Shown in pieces: positions 28,824-37,641 of a DNA stretch of 64,000 bases (positions are counted from its first letter, which is position 1; each line of letters opens with the position of its first letter). This DNA comes from Carpediemonas membranifera (Eukaryota > Fornicata), in assembly GCA_019828565.1 (NCBI GenBank), contig JAHDYR010000036.1:1-64000 (forward strand), given 5' to 3'. A program made the translations under genes and the position numbers. The notes below the pieces were generated by a model. That model did not search any database, was not told the origin of the DNA, and worked only from the letters and a program-made list of their open reading frames with translations.

Positions 28824-30880
28824 TTGGCCTTCGTTTATGAGTCCCCAGCCCCCATGCGGACCATAAACCCAGCCCGTCGCCACCCCGCCCAGTCCTCGGT
28901 CCCGCCCAGCCCACCCACCCGCCCCTCAAGCGGCTCGGCTCGACTCCCCTCCGATGGCAGAGAAAGCCGACCTGTCCCCGGGGTCCCCAGGGCCCGAAAC
29001 CGGCCGCCCAAACGAGGGTGCATTCTGCTGGCGCTCCTGCAGCGCCGGCTCGCGCCATATCCGTGGTGCTCGCCCCGCCGTCAGGCCAACCCTCCGGTCA
29101 CAGCACGGCCCCGCCACGGACGGAAGCATGCAGCAACCGCCACCCGGCTCGCGTGCAAGCCTGCCTCGGGCAAAAACGCCCGCAAGGTCAAGCGAGCTGG
29201 CGCACGCCCGGCCAAGGACCCTGCCCGCCGGCCCCCGAGGTCCAGGGCGGCCATCTCGGAGCCCGAGTTCTCCCCCTCCGGCACCGCTGACAACCTGGTC
29301 GGCTCGTCGGACACGGCCATGGTCGCGGATGAATCCCCCGGCATGTGCGTGCCGCTGTTAGGCGGCGCCAGTCCCAGCGGCGACCGCATCGCGGGAGACC
29401 GAGATGAATGGAAGCGCCAACACCCGAGGTGACTGTGCCTTTGAGGCCGTGGGCAGGCTCATCGCAGGGGAAACCGTCGCACCCCACCCTGATGTGCTCG
29501 ATAACCTCTCCCGGGTCGAGGGTTTCAATGCGGTCACGTATATGTCGTGTGTATCCATGATGGACTCCGGCTCCATCAGGGACTGTGCCATCCACGGGCT
29601 GAAAGCCTACATACTTACTGCTGCCTCGCCCGACCCCCGCCCTTGCCGAACAGCTTGAGAAGTTCGAGAGCCAGGACGCAGCTTGCGACGCCAGGGCCGT
29701 CGTCTTTGTGCTTCGTGAAGCTGGCCTCATCACGCCCACTACGACCGTCATGATGAGAGCAGAAGCCGGCTGGAGACGTCTATCCGGCGACGGCTGGCTG
29801 GGGATGGCTACCGATTGCGACTGCTCAGACATCAGGATGTGCAACGCCCTGGGTCACCTGATTTGACTCTGGGGCCTGGTCGCGGCCCGCATGGTGGTGC
29901 AGGCCATCCTGGCTGACCACCGCCTTGGCAGCTGCATCGTCACCAAATGCTCACCGTGGTCGCCGACAGACTCCCGCAACCGCCCAGGCGTGGCTTGCGC
30001 GTGGGCGAAGTCCGTGGTCCATGACCTGACAGTCGCCCCCTGCGACATGCAGTCCGTCCATTACCACCGGGCCGTGGGCGGGGCTGAGGGGGAGGCCATC
30101 TTCAAGCTGGTTTTCATTGTTCCTCCGACCGGCACCGTAGCAGAGCGGCAGGAGAAGGCGAAGTGCTTAGCCAAGCGACTGTACGTCTTCCCATATGCCA
30201 CCGCAGAGGCAGTCAGGCGCGGTGACCCCGTATGGAGCGTCGACACGAGAATTCTCGCCCAGGCAGACGGAACGGACCGCAGGTGCCTGCCCCTGGCCGC
30301 CCGCATCGTCCCGTCCCTGGCCCCCTGATTCAGGATGCTCCAATCCCCGGAGGGTCCAAGTTCACGAGTGAGGGGGCAGGCCTCATCGGTGACTTGGCTC
30401 GAGCCGCCACCTTGGGAGACGCCCGCGTTGCCTTGACCAGGCTGGGGGAGCTGCCCCTCTCGCTCATCACTAAGCGCGGTGGGAAGAACGGGAGAGCCAG
30501 TCGCGAGGTTAACCACAACATTCAGGCTGGGCCCAATAGGTTGGCGCTCGGCGCCCTCAGACCGGCGCCCGCATATAGCAGGGCGAAGCGCGCTAGCCGG
30601 CACCTGATGATCACTGAGCCGGAAAGTTATTGAGGCGGCGGTGAGGCACTATATCCCCGAGCTGCTCCCGTACCTCAGGACGTGCTACTCTGGGGTGTCT
30701 AGGGTCTTCTTCAGTGACACGTTCGCGGTGGAGTGCAAGACAGGCGTCCACCAAGGCGACCCGCTCGGACCCGCCCCGTTCATGATCGGGATCCGTCCGA
30801 TTTTGCTGGCCGCTGCTCAACACTACCACCCCTGCAAACATGCTGGCATGCCCCCGGCCCCGCCCGCCATGGTCTGACGC
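28824..30880 (+). mobile_element. Decayed non-LTR retroelement region with RT motif
   Basis: A GC-rich region of broken plus-strand frames. The clearest is 30625-30877: FSDTFAVECKTGVHQGDPLG followed by a hydrophobic stretch, matching the LINE reverse transcriptase motif GxxQGDPLGP. Upstream (29404-29658) a frame reads NTRGDCAFEAVGRLIAGE, where DCAFEA resembles a papain- or OTU-like catalytic Cys motif. Further frames at 29891-30328 and 30232-30633 look weakly coding. No FADD box, endonuclease or intact frame is visible. Reading direction flips at about 30880. Confidence 0.5.
30625..30877 (+). pseudogene. Reverse transcriptase fragment (LINE type)
   Basis: The frame reads VIEAAVRHYIPELLPYLRTC, then GVHQGDPLGPAPFMIGIRPI. 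The second piece is the conserved RT segment around the QGDPLSP box. The frame stops soon after, with no YADD catalytic box. It is a short relic of the retroelement described at 28824-30880. Confidence 0.65.
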
Positions 30881-31752
30881 GGGGAGAGGGAGCGAGACCG
30901 TGGACCTGGTCGGGGTGGGGCCCGGGATCGACTCGGACAGCGGGGCGGGCGTGGGGGCGACGGGGTCGGTCGGATCAGGGTCGACGGGGGTCGGCTTGAT
31001 CGCCGGCTCGGGCTCTGGGGCTGTACTGCCCGTTGTTGGGTCAACAGCAGGGTCGGCCTCTGAGTCTGGGGCCTCCTCAGCAGGCCTCGTCTGTCCCCTG
31101 GCGGGCCCGGGGAGGGACATGTCGTTCACCTCGGCCTTCATATTCGCATGATCGTCATCGATCTCAGTGTCCGATGATGACTCCTCGACCCCGACTCCAA
31201 CCTGAGTCTCGAACTCGGCCTCAGCCGATGTGGGCTTACTGAGGCCTTGCCGGAAATCATTGCTGCAATAGCGTCTGCCACAGCCTTGGGCCGACCCCTG
31301 TTCGCCCACTCGGCCTGCAGCTGGAGCATCAAGTCTGCCAGCGTCGTCTCGTGCCAGTCGACGGACTCAAGGTTCGTGTGAGTTACCGTAGCGTCCTGGG
31401 ACAGCGCCACACGTACTTGCTGGCTAGTCTGCACCTTGGCGTCATGCACGACGGGCGACATGGCGAACTCCTGCTGGTTGAAGATGTTGGTGGCAACGAA
31501 TGATGTTTGCTCTCTGAACGCCTCTTCAGATATGTGAGCGGATGGTTCGCTATGGGACTCCTCAGTGCCGTCTATGTGCACCCTCTCGATGTCGTCCATG
31601 CCATATACGACGAACAAGGGAGTAGGGCGAGTGAGGTTGGAATCAGGGGCTGTTTCTTCCGTCCAAGAGACGAAGTACCAGAGAATAGAAAATGAGCACC
31701 TTTCTATACCAGTGGGAAACATACTCCTCAATTTTGACATGGAATCGTCCAT
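30878..31752 (-). pseudogene. Hypothetical protein with acidic/Pro-rich C-terminal region
   Basis: ATG at 31752 opens a 204-codon frame (to 31138). It contains a charged N-terminal half and a helical stretch LADLMLQLQAEWANRGRPKA. Near 31250 a different minus frame takes over with SSSDTEIDDDHANMKAE, then a long Pro/Asp-rich stretch ending near 30880. The switch suggests a frameshifted gene. No family recognised. It faces the RT fragment tail to tail and may be part of the same retroelement remnant or an unrelated gene. Confidence 0.35.
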
Positions 31753-32385
31753 TAGTAAAGCTTTGAAGCGGGAATCGGTCCGATCTGTGATGTAGAGAGC
31801 ATTGCTACGCTGGTTATCTGGAACTCGACCAGCTTAGGTAATTCTACCAAGGCTTTCGCCCGACAAGCGTGCATTTTAAGCTGACAGAGTGAGACTGTCA
31901 TTGTGTCCGGATTGTGCAGCTTATGCGCAGGTCGGCTGGGTGCCGCACATAAAGCCTTGGACAACGCTCTGTTGCAGGGAGGCAAGAGTTTCAATCATTG
32001 AAGGAGCTGCGCGCTTTAGATCAGGGTACTGTCGAATTAAGCACAGCCACGGAAGCACAAATATATCAGCGGCGCGTCAGACTGACCGTGGTAACTCCTT
32101 GCCCTTGAGGCCAGGTCAACGCTTGGATAGTTGTGCGATGAATAATGTGCAGCTGTGCGCGGCAGGAGCGGGCGCATCACATGTGGGCAATTCTGGCAAA
32201 TGGAAATGAATGACGAAAATGACCCCCCATGGGTGTGACTCACAGATAGGGCTCCACGCCGCGGGCTGCCCTTCCGCATACATTCGCCGACCGCCAGCAG
32301 CTGCTGGGTCGTCCAAGTGTATCATCTAGGCTCACTGTCCTAGGTCCATCTGATGTCCCGCGGCAGTATCACACCACCCGCGCGC
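31753..32385. other. Intergenic, no gene seen
   Basis: About 630 bases without a convincing frame on either strand. Composition is less GC-rich than the retroelement region to its left. Nothing recognisable. Confidence 0.5.
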
Positions 32386-32510
32386 TCCTAGCTAGAGCCC
32401 GGGTTCCGCGCCGTGCAAGGTGGCGCGGATGTCCCGGCGCAGCAAGTGGTATTGGGCCAGAGGCCAATGCAATACCACGGGTCCGAAGACGCCGTGGCGC
32501 ACAGCTAGGA
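32386..32510. ncRNA. Candidate structured RNA
   Basis: 125 bases closed by TCCTAGCT and AGCTAGGA (perfect 8-bp pairing). Inside are CCGCGCC...GGCGCGG (32406-32428), GTGGTATTG...CAATACCAC (32446-32478) with an inner GGCC/GGCC pair, and a small GTC-CGAA-GAC hairpin. Together this is a closed multi-branched fold with GC content above the flanks. I cannot match it to SRP, RNase P, 5S or a snRNA. Strand is undecided; on plus it is followed by ATTTTG. Confidence 0.35.
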
Positions 32511-32521
32511 TTTTGACATCA

Positions 32522-32752
32522 TTAGATGGTGGCGGACTTATCTTGTGCCGCTCCAGGGTCCCGTCGGCGCACCTGATTGATGTTGTTTAGTTCGGCACAA
32601 AGAAGTGACCGAAACTGAGAGAGCGAGGAATCGTGATCTAGACGTGTTAGATGAGCAGCATACACAGATATAGCAGCAGAGGTGCTTGGAGCGACTATAT
32701 TCGTGTGCGCGAAGAAGCGGTGTGAAAAAAGTGGCGTATTCTGCGCGGCCAT
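32522..32752 (-). CDS. Small hypothetical ORF
   Basis: 76-aa frame from ATG at 32752. Mostly helical by composition (SAAISVYAAHLTRLDHD, SQFRSLLCAELNNINQVRRR). No family recognised. It stands alone between the structured-RNA candidate and the cyclin gene. It could be a genuine small protein or a chance frame. Confidence 0.25.
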   Translation of the reverse strand: MAAQNTPLFSHRFFAHTNIVAPSTSAAISVYAAHLTRLDHDSSLSQFRSLLCAELNNINQVRRRDPGAAQDKSATI

Positions 32753-33175
32753 CTCGATGACGGCAGACGTTGCATTCAAGGCTGCGGGCAGGGTAGTGAC
32801 ACTCTATTTGTGCCTAGTAGCTGAGCTTACGCCAGTGGGTGCGGGCTGAGGGTGGATTGAGTCAAACTGAGTCGTCAATTTCGACGACTCCAGAAATTAA
32901 GGTTGGGAGTTTAAAGAATAAAGATGGGTCAGCCGTCCTGTATGAGCTTCTCTTACAGTGCAATTGTGTGAGTTTCAGCCCTCCTTAATCTCTATTCGCC
33001 ATGTTCGACACGCTACACCCTCCCGAGGGTCAGCGTGCGAAGCCGGTGTTCACCCAATGTCTAATCCAGCACTTGATTTACTGTATACAACACTGTAAAA
33101 GTATTGTGCCCCTGGCATCCAATGCCTGGGGGATTTGATTATCTCTCCCTCACTGCCACCAAATATCTAGATCAG
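32753..33175. other. Intergenic, no gene seen
   Basis: About 420 bases downstream of the cyclin gene. An AATAAA (about 32916) lies on the plus strand, but no plus-strand gene precedes it. Nothing else is evident. Confidence 0.45.
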
Positions 33176-34198
33176 TCAATAGGCATGGATGAAATCAATG
33201 CTCGGGGGGTCAACCTTAGAGACCCTGCTATAGCGACCGCGAGCATACTTCTTGCTGGCCGCCGCGCCCTCAGTGCCCTCGTCAGACATGGGGCAGCTGA
33301 CCCAGAGGCTGTGGATAGCGATTAGGCAGTCCTTCATGTCGCCCACACCGTACCCCGTGTAGTGCTGCATCGTGGCGTCCCAGAACTCACCCGTGGTGGC
33401 CATACGGGAGAGTGCGACCGAGGAGGCGGCGACCATGGAGGGGAGGAAGCGCATTAGCTCAGTGGAGCGCTGGCAGAGCTCGGTGAGGTAGGCCGAGAGC
33501 AGGGCCGTGTTGACGCTCGAGTCGGCGACGTGGCAGTAGCGCTTGAGGAACGTGCGGGCTGTGGGAGCAGTCAAGCCTTCCCAGTCGAGGGTGTTGAGGA
33601 TCTCGCGCTCCATCGCGCGGATCTGGTCGCACGTGTAAGTGTCGTCTGTGATGTAGGCGAAGTCATCGCATGGAGGCGCAATACACTCCTCGTACTTCGC
33701 CGCAATCCAGATGGCGCTGACACCAACGAGTTGGAGTCTATCGCGGGCGATCTCACGTCGGGTCAGGAATCTGTGCATGAGGTTGATGGCGAGGAAGTAC
33801 GTCTCCGTCTGGAGCTTGTACTCAACCGCGACGTCAAGGAGCCAATCGGCGACAATGGTGACCATTTTGGGCTGAAGGCAGCGCTGGAACGAAGTGGTGT
33901 AGTCCTCGATCTGGCCGAACTGGCGCTCCTGTTGCTGGAGGTAGGCCATGATACGGGGGGCGTACTCCGAGCAGAACAGGTCATTCTTGCAGTTGGCGCC
34001 GTCAACGTCGCGGATAGGCTCCTCTGTATCGAAGAATTGGTCGCCGAACGCCGAGGTTCGGAAAACATCCGAGGCCAAATGAGGGGGTTCCTGGCTAGCT
34101 TGGCTCATCTGGGTCTGAGTGAAGAGCTGATGGCGTTCAGGGGCCATCTGCTGACTTTCCTGGATCATAACCTGGGCCTTAGGCTTCGAAACGGGCAT
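33176..34198 (-). CDS. Mitotic-type (A/B) cyclin
   Basis: 340 aa, ATG at 34198. The N-terminal cyclin box runs from about 76 to 205: KMVTIVADWLLDVAVEYKL, ETYFLAINLMHRFLTRREI, then IWIAAKYEE, followed by a C-terminal box (RTFLKRYCH, then SSVALSRMA and DCLIAIHSLW). These match A/B cyclins that activate Cdk1. The Arg of the usual MRxILVDWL is Val here. A possible destruction box, RHQL at 22-25, lies in the short N-terminus; the Asn of the consensus is Gln. Likely degraded by the APC/C, if that box works. Confidence 0.9.
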   Translation of the reverse strand: MPVSKPKAQVMIQESQQMAPERHQLFTQTQMSQASQEPPHLASDVFRTSAFGDQFFDTEEPIRDVDGANCKNDLFCSEYAPRIMAYLQQQERQFGQIEDYTTSFQRCLQPKMVTIVADWLLDVAVEYKLQTETYFLAINLMHRFLTRREIARDRLQLVGVSAIWIAAKYEECIAPPCDDFAYITDDTYTCDQIRAMEREILNTLDWEGLTAPTARTFLKRYCHVADSSVNTALLSAYLTELCQRSTELMRFLPSMVAASSVALSRMATTGEFWDATMQHYTGYGVGDMKDCLIAIHSLWVSCPMSDEGTEGAAASKKYARGRYSRVSKVDPPSIDFIHAY

Positions 34199-34610
34199 GT
34201 TCTTCTTGTTCTGCTCAATATAAGCGGACTTTTGCTAAGTAAGAACAGCAGTACTCTTATTATCACGTACCTGAACGAAGTGCTGAGGAATAGAGGAAAA
34301 AGAAGGGAAATTCATCGCTAGCTCGCTTGTTGTCGCAGTGAAAAATTTGACAAATTTCTCGGCACCAGTTTTCCCGCAAAAATCTGATGTGGGTGTTGAT
34401 GAATGCCCATGCACGGGCTCAGGCAAGGCATTCATAACCACTTGAGCCGTCCCGATTCCGTTCCAGGCCCGTGTTGAGCCGTGGGCCGAATCTGCAATTC
34501 TCGTTGAAGATTGCCTAGAAGTTTTGACTTGCGGTAACTGGAGCCACCATCCTATCAGAAGCATTAAACGAGCTCAGATTATGGCGCTACATGATTTATA
34601 TAACTGTAGG

Positions 34611-35594
34611 TCACTCCAAGGCCCACAGAGCCCGACCCTGCCGCTGGGCTTGCATCCGCAATTCTTTCAAAAACACACTATTCGCCCTCATGCAAAGCCT
34701 CCTAGGTCCAGGAGCAGCTATTATATTAAACTGCAGTAAATCAACAGCCCGGGCAAGAGACATCGGCATGGTTGACCCCCCTGATGTGGGCGGGGCCACC
34801 TGCATGGGCGCAGGCTGGGCCTCGACCCCCACAGCCCGGTCCCGGAGCACCTTTCGCTCGCGCTGGGTCAGGCCTGGGAAATCTGTCCTCAGTTCTGAAA
34901 TGAAAGCATCAAATGACCTCTCCTTGGTGACGCCGACGGGGTCGGTCTGCATGCGGTGCTCGAGCTCAGCAAGCTCGGCCAGGAGCTTAGTAGCGACCAT
35001 TCCAGAGAGAATAGAATCATCCCTTTCCTTCGTTCTCACGCATGCCACGAAATCGAGTATGTCTCGTGGTAATGAGGCCCTGAGCTCATCCACGGCATAC
35101 CCAGGCAGGAGGGAGCGGTATGCAGCTACAGTCTCTATCAGCTCGGCCTGTGTATCCAAGACCTGCTGCCGTATAGCGGCCGATATGAGGTAGATCTCGC
35201 TGCCCTCCATGTTGTACCGCATGGCGTTGTCTGGCACGAGGAGCGCGTCAGAGATGAACTGCTCAACGGTGCTGTAGTGGTGGGAATCCACCTTATCAGT
35301 CATTGTCCCGAAGTCCATGGGGCGCTTGATGACTTGGAAGTACGCTGGCGCAATGTCTTCGGTGATCGGGCTCGAGAAGAGGCCGTACTGATCAGTCTCA
35401 CGGAGACGGTCGAGTACGTTGTGAAAAGCTGTGTGGAGAGCTTTGATGGCCTCAGCTTCATTCGTGGGAACTGCTGGAACTGCATCCTCTTTCATTTTTG
35501 GTGTATCGGGCGCCTTTTGTTCCTCTTTCTCGGCTTCAGTGGGACTTGCATCTAGCTTCATGTGTCCATCAGCCTGGCGTTTGATGGTTATCAT
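34611..35594 (-). CDS. Bromodomain protein, BRD7/BRD9-like
   Basis: 327 aa from ATG at 35594; the longer frame begins with GTG. The bromodomain covers residues 52-147: IAPAYFQVIKRPMDFGTM, then DNAMRYNMEGSEIY with the acetyl-lysine-binding Asn at 128. The IAPxYxxxIKxPMDFGTM pattern is closest to BRD7/9, subunits of SWI/SNF-type remodellers, rather than BET proteins. The rest contains helical segments (KLLAELAELEHRM) and ends in an unremarkable tail. Expected in the nucleus reading acetylated histones. About 410 bp separate it from the cyclin gene on the same strand. Confidence 0.85.
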   Translation of the reverse strand: MITIKRQADGHMKLDASPTEAEKEEQKAPDTPKMKEDAVPAVPTNEAEAIKALHTAFHNVLDRLRETDQYGLFSSPITEDIAPAYFQVIKRPMDFGTMTDKVDSHHYSTVEQFISDALLVPDNAMRYNMEGSEIYLISAAIRQQVLDTQAELIETVAAYRSLLPGYAVDELRASLPRDILDFVACVRTKERDDSILSGMVATKLLAELAELEHRMQTDPVGVTKERSFDAFISELRTDFPGLTQRERKVLRDRAVGVEAQPAPMQVAPPTSGGSTMPMSLARAVDLLQFNIIAAPGPRRLCMRANSVFLKELRMQAQRQGRALWALE

Positions 35595-35791
35595 CTGCTG
35601 CCAAAGCGCACATCCCCAGTGTCCAAAAATGCACGTCGCCTCGCCACAGTCATGGGTCGTCGCCCTCCACGACGCCACAAGAGAGGCGAAACATCCTTAT
35701 AAAACCGTCTGATCCTACCTGAGCAAACGTCGTTCCTCCAGGCGCCCGTCCGACTGTAGCGAGTGATTTACCATTGACACATATATACAGC

Positions 35792-37288
35792 TCAGAGGGT
35801 GAGGCCCTCCATAATCCTGGCTTCTAGCCGCTTCATCCTCCTCTGTACTTCGCCCTGGTCTGGCGCGGTGAGCCCCTCCGTCTGCATCGTGGCTGCGAGG
35901 ATGCCCATGTCCACGCTGGCATTAACAGGCACTGGTGACGGAGGCTGCGATGGGGTGGGTGTCGGGGTCGACGAGCGGTGGCCCTGAGGCGTCACGCGGC
36001 GCAGGGAGAGGCTGTAAACACGGTCCCGGTCGTGCGGAACGTCAGGCAGACACGATGCGCTGCGTCTGCCCGTCTGCTCACGGCATTGCAAGGCCGTGCG
36101 AATCCTGTCGGCAACGTCCTTGACAGTGAGGTGAGTGTCAGTCTCGTTCAACTCAAACTCGGCTAGAAGCTCCTGTGCCACAGACTCGGGCGTGTCGGTC
36201 GTCTCGTCGTACTGGAACTCAACCGAATGCGACTCTCCCGCGATGCTCAAGCTGATACATACCATCGTTGTCCCGTCCGGCAAATACTCCACATGGTCAT
36301 CTGATGTTGGGGACACATGGCCGCTCTCGATAGCGGCGGGGGAGACACGCCCACTCTCGGCGGCTGCTGGGGATCCAGCCGTTTGGACGCCCGAGATGAG
36401 GGGGTGGGTGGCGAGCTCTTCGACTGAGGGGCGGGTGTCGCGCGGGCGAAGGCAGCGCTGGATGAAGTCCCGGACAGTTTCGTCGGAAACGAGTGCCAGA
36501 GACGTGGGAGGAATGCCCTGGGAGACCTTCTTGTACACCTGAATCGCGTTCTCACACTCAACATAAGGATACTCGCCTGTGACCATCTCGAGGACGCACA
36601 TCCCGAACGAATAGATGTCTACGCCTTCATCGTATGCCTCCTCATACATCTCAGGGGCCATGAACTCCGGTGTACCGATCACAGACGCGGCATGGGATGT
36701 GCGTAGGTATGTGGAGAGCCCGAGGTCGCCGATCTTGACCTCGCCGTGGTTTCCGTTGATGAAAATGTTATCGCACTTCAAATCACGGTGAATGATGACG
36801 GGTTCGTGGCCATGGAGGTATCTGAGGCCCGAGATGATCTGACGGCAGTACTTGGAGATGACGTTGAGCCGCACACCCTTCACACGGGAGATATATTGGC
36901 GCAGGGTGCCGGAAGACATGAACTCGGTGATAAAAATGATGTAATTCTGGTCGTCAGTCGTCCAGGCGTCGTAGAAGTTGATGATGTTGGGATGCTTCAG
37001 GCTTCTCAGCAATTCTATCTCTCCAAGAAGCTTCAGCGTCTCAGACTCATTCAAATAGTTCACCCTGAATTGATTCCACGCAACTTCTATTCCTTCTTCG
37101 TGGTCAAAAGCTTTGTAAACGGCTTTGAACGCGCCGTGTCCGAGAAGCTGCTCCTCGTACTTCTCGAAACGCTCAGCATTTTCTGATCCTCCAAACCTGG
37201 GGGCAGAGGTTAACATTCCGCTTGCTAACATTGCCACGGGAACGTTGGAGCTCAGAGAAACGAACGTGCAGTTTAGACGCCATGCCAT
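35792..37288 (-). CDS. WNK-family protein kinase
   Basis: 498 aa, ATG at 37288. The kinase domain is at 44-300. The glycine loop GHGAFKAVYKA contains Lys55, while the usual beta-3 lysine position is Asn72 (VAWNQF). That is the defining with-no-lysine arrangement. HRDLKCDN (167-174), DLG at 188-190 in GDLGLST and GTPEFMAPE are intact. The segment about 345-410 (VCISLSIAGESHSVEFQYDE) fits the OSR1-C/PF2-like domain that follows the kinase in WNKs. The C-terminus is Pro-rich. Family role: sensing of chloride and osmotic stress, upstream of GCK-VI kinases. Confidence 0.92.
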   Translation of the reverse strand: MAWRLNCTFVSLSSNVPVAMLASGMLTSAPRFGGSENAERFEKYEEQLLGHGAFKAVYKAFDHEEGIEVAWNQFRVNYLNESETLKLLGEIELLRSLKHPNIINFYDAWTTDDQNYIIFITEFMSSGTLRQYISRVKGVRLNVISKYCRQIISGLRYLHGHEPVIIHRDLKCDNIFINGNHGEVKIGDLGLSTYLRTSHAASVIGTPEFMAPEMYEEAYDEGVDIYSFGMCVLEMVTGEYPYVECENAIQVYKKVSQGIPPTSLALVSDETVRDFIQRCLRPRDTRPSVEELATHPLISGVQTAGSPAAAESGRVSPAAIESGHVSPTSDDHVEYLPDGTTMVCISLSIAGESHSVEFQYDETTDTPESVAQELLAEFELNETDTHLTVKDVADRIRTALQCREQTGRRSASCLPDVPHDRDRVYSLSLRRVTPQGHRSSTPTPTPSQPPSPVPVNASVDMGILAATMQTEGLTAPDQGEVQRRMKRLEARIMEGLTL

Positions 37289-37641
37289 AAACTGCGCTTA
37301 TGTTTCCACAGAATTGGTCACGGCTTGAAGGCTGAATGCAACCATTCCAGGTCCCCTTCAGTTCATTCCCGGCATCACTTTTTAGACAGGCACTGGAGAC
37401 AAATCCCTCCGTCAATGCTGACCTATCATTCACTCAACCCACAGTGCATCCCGAGTCGCCTGACGACCACAGTCAACACGGACAAACGTCTGAGATATGA
37501 TGACCATATGATTCGAAATCGAGCATTTCTGCGCAAATCTGTCGAAACGTCAAACGGCTCATAGCGTATAAAGCAACGCCGGGAGACTCACATTGGGCAG
37601 TGGATACCATCATACAAGCTAATTATAATAAATTAAGTTTA
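37289..37641. other. Intergenic, no gene seen
   Basis: About 350 bases upstream of the WNK gene and downstream of the LRRC9-like gene. AT-rich near 37610-37640. No convincing frame. Confidence 0.5.

Noticed and set aside
32522-32752. Small ORF as a named conserved small protein
   Set aside because: I considered several small-protein families but none fits by motif, so it is kept only as a weak hypothetical.
34611-35678. Longer bromodomain protein starting at 35678
   Set aside because: The start codon there is GTG; the first ATG is 28 codons later and nothing conserved is lost.
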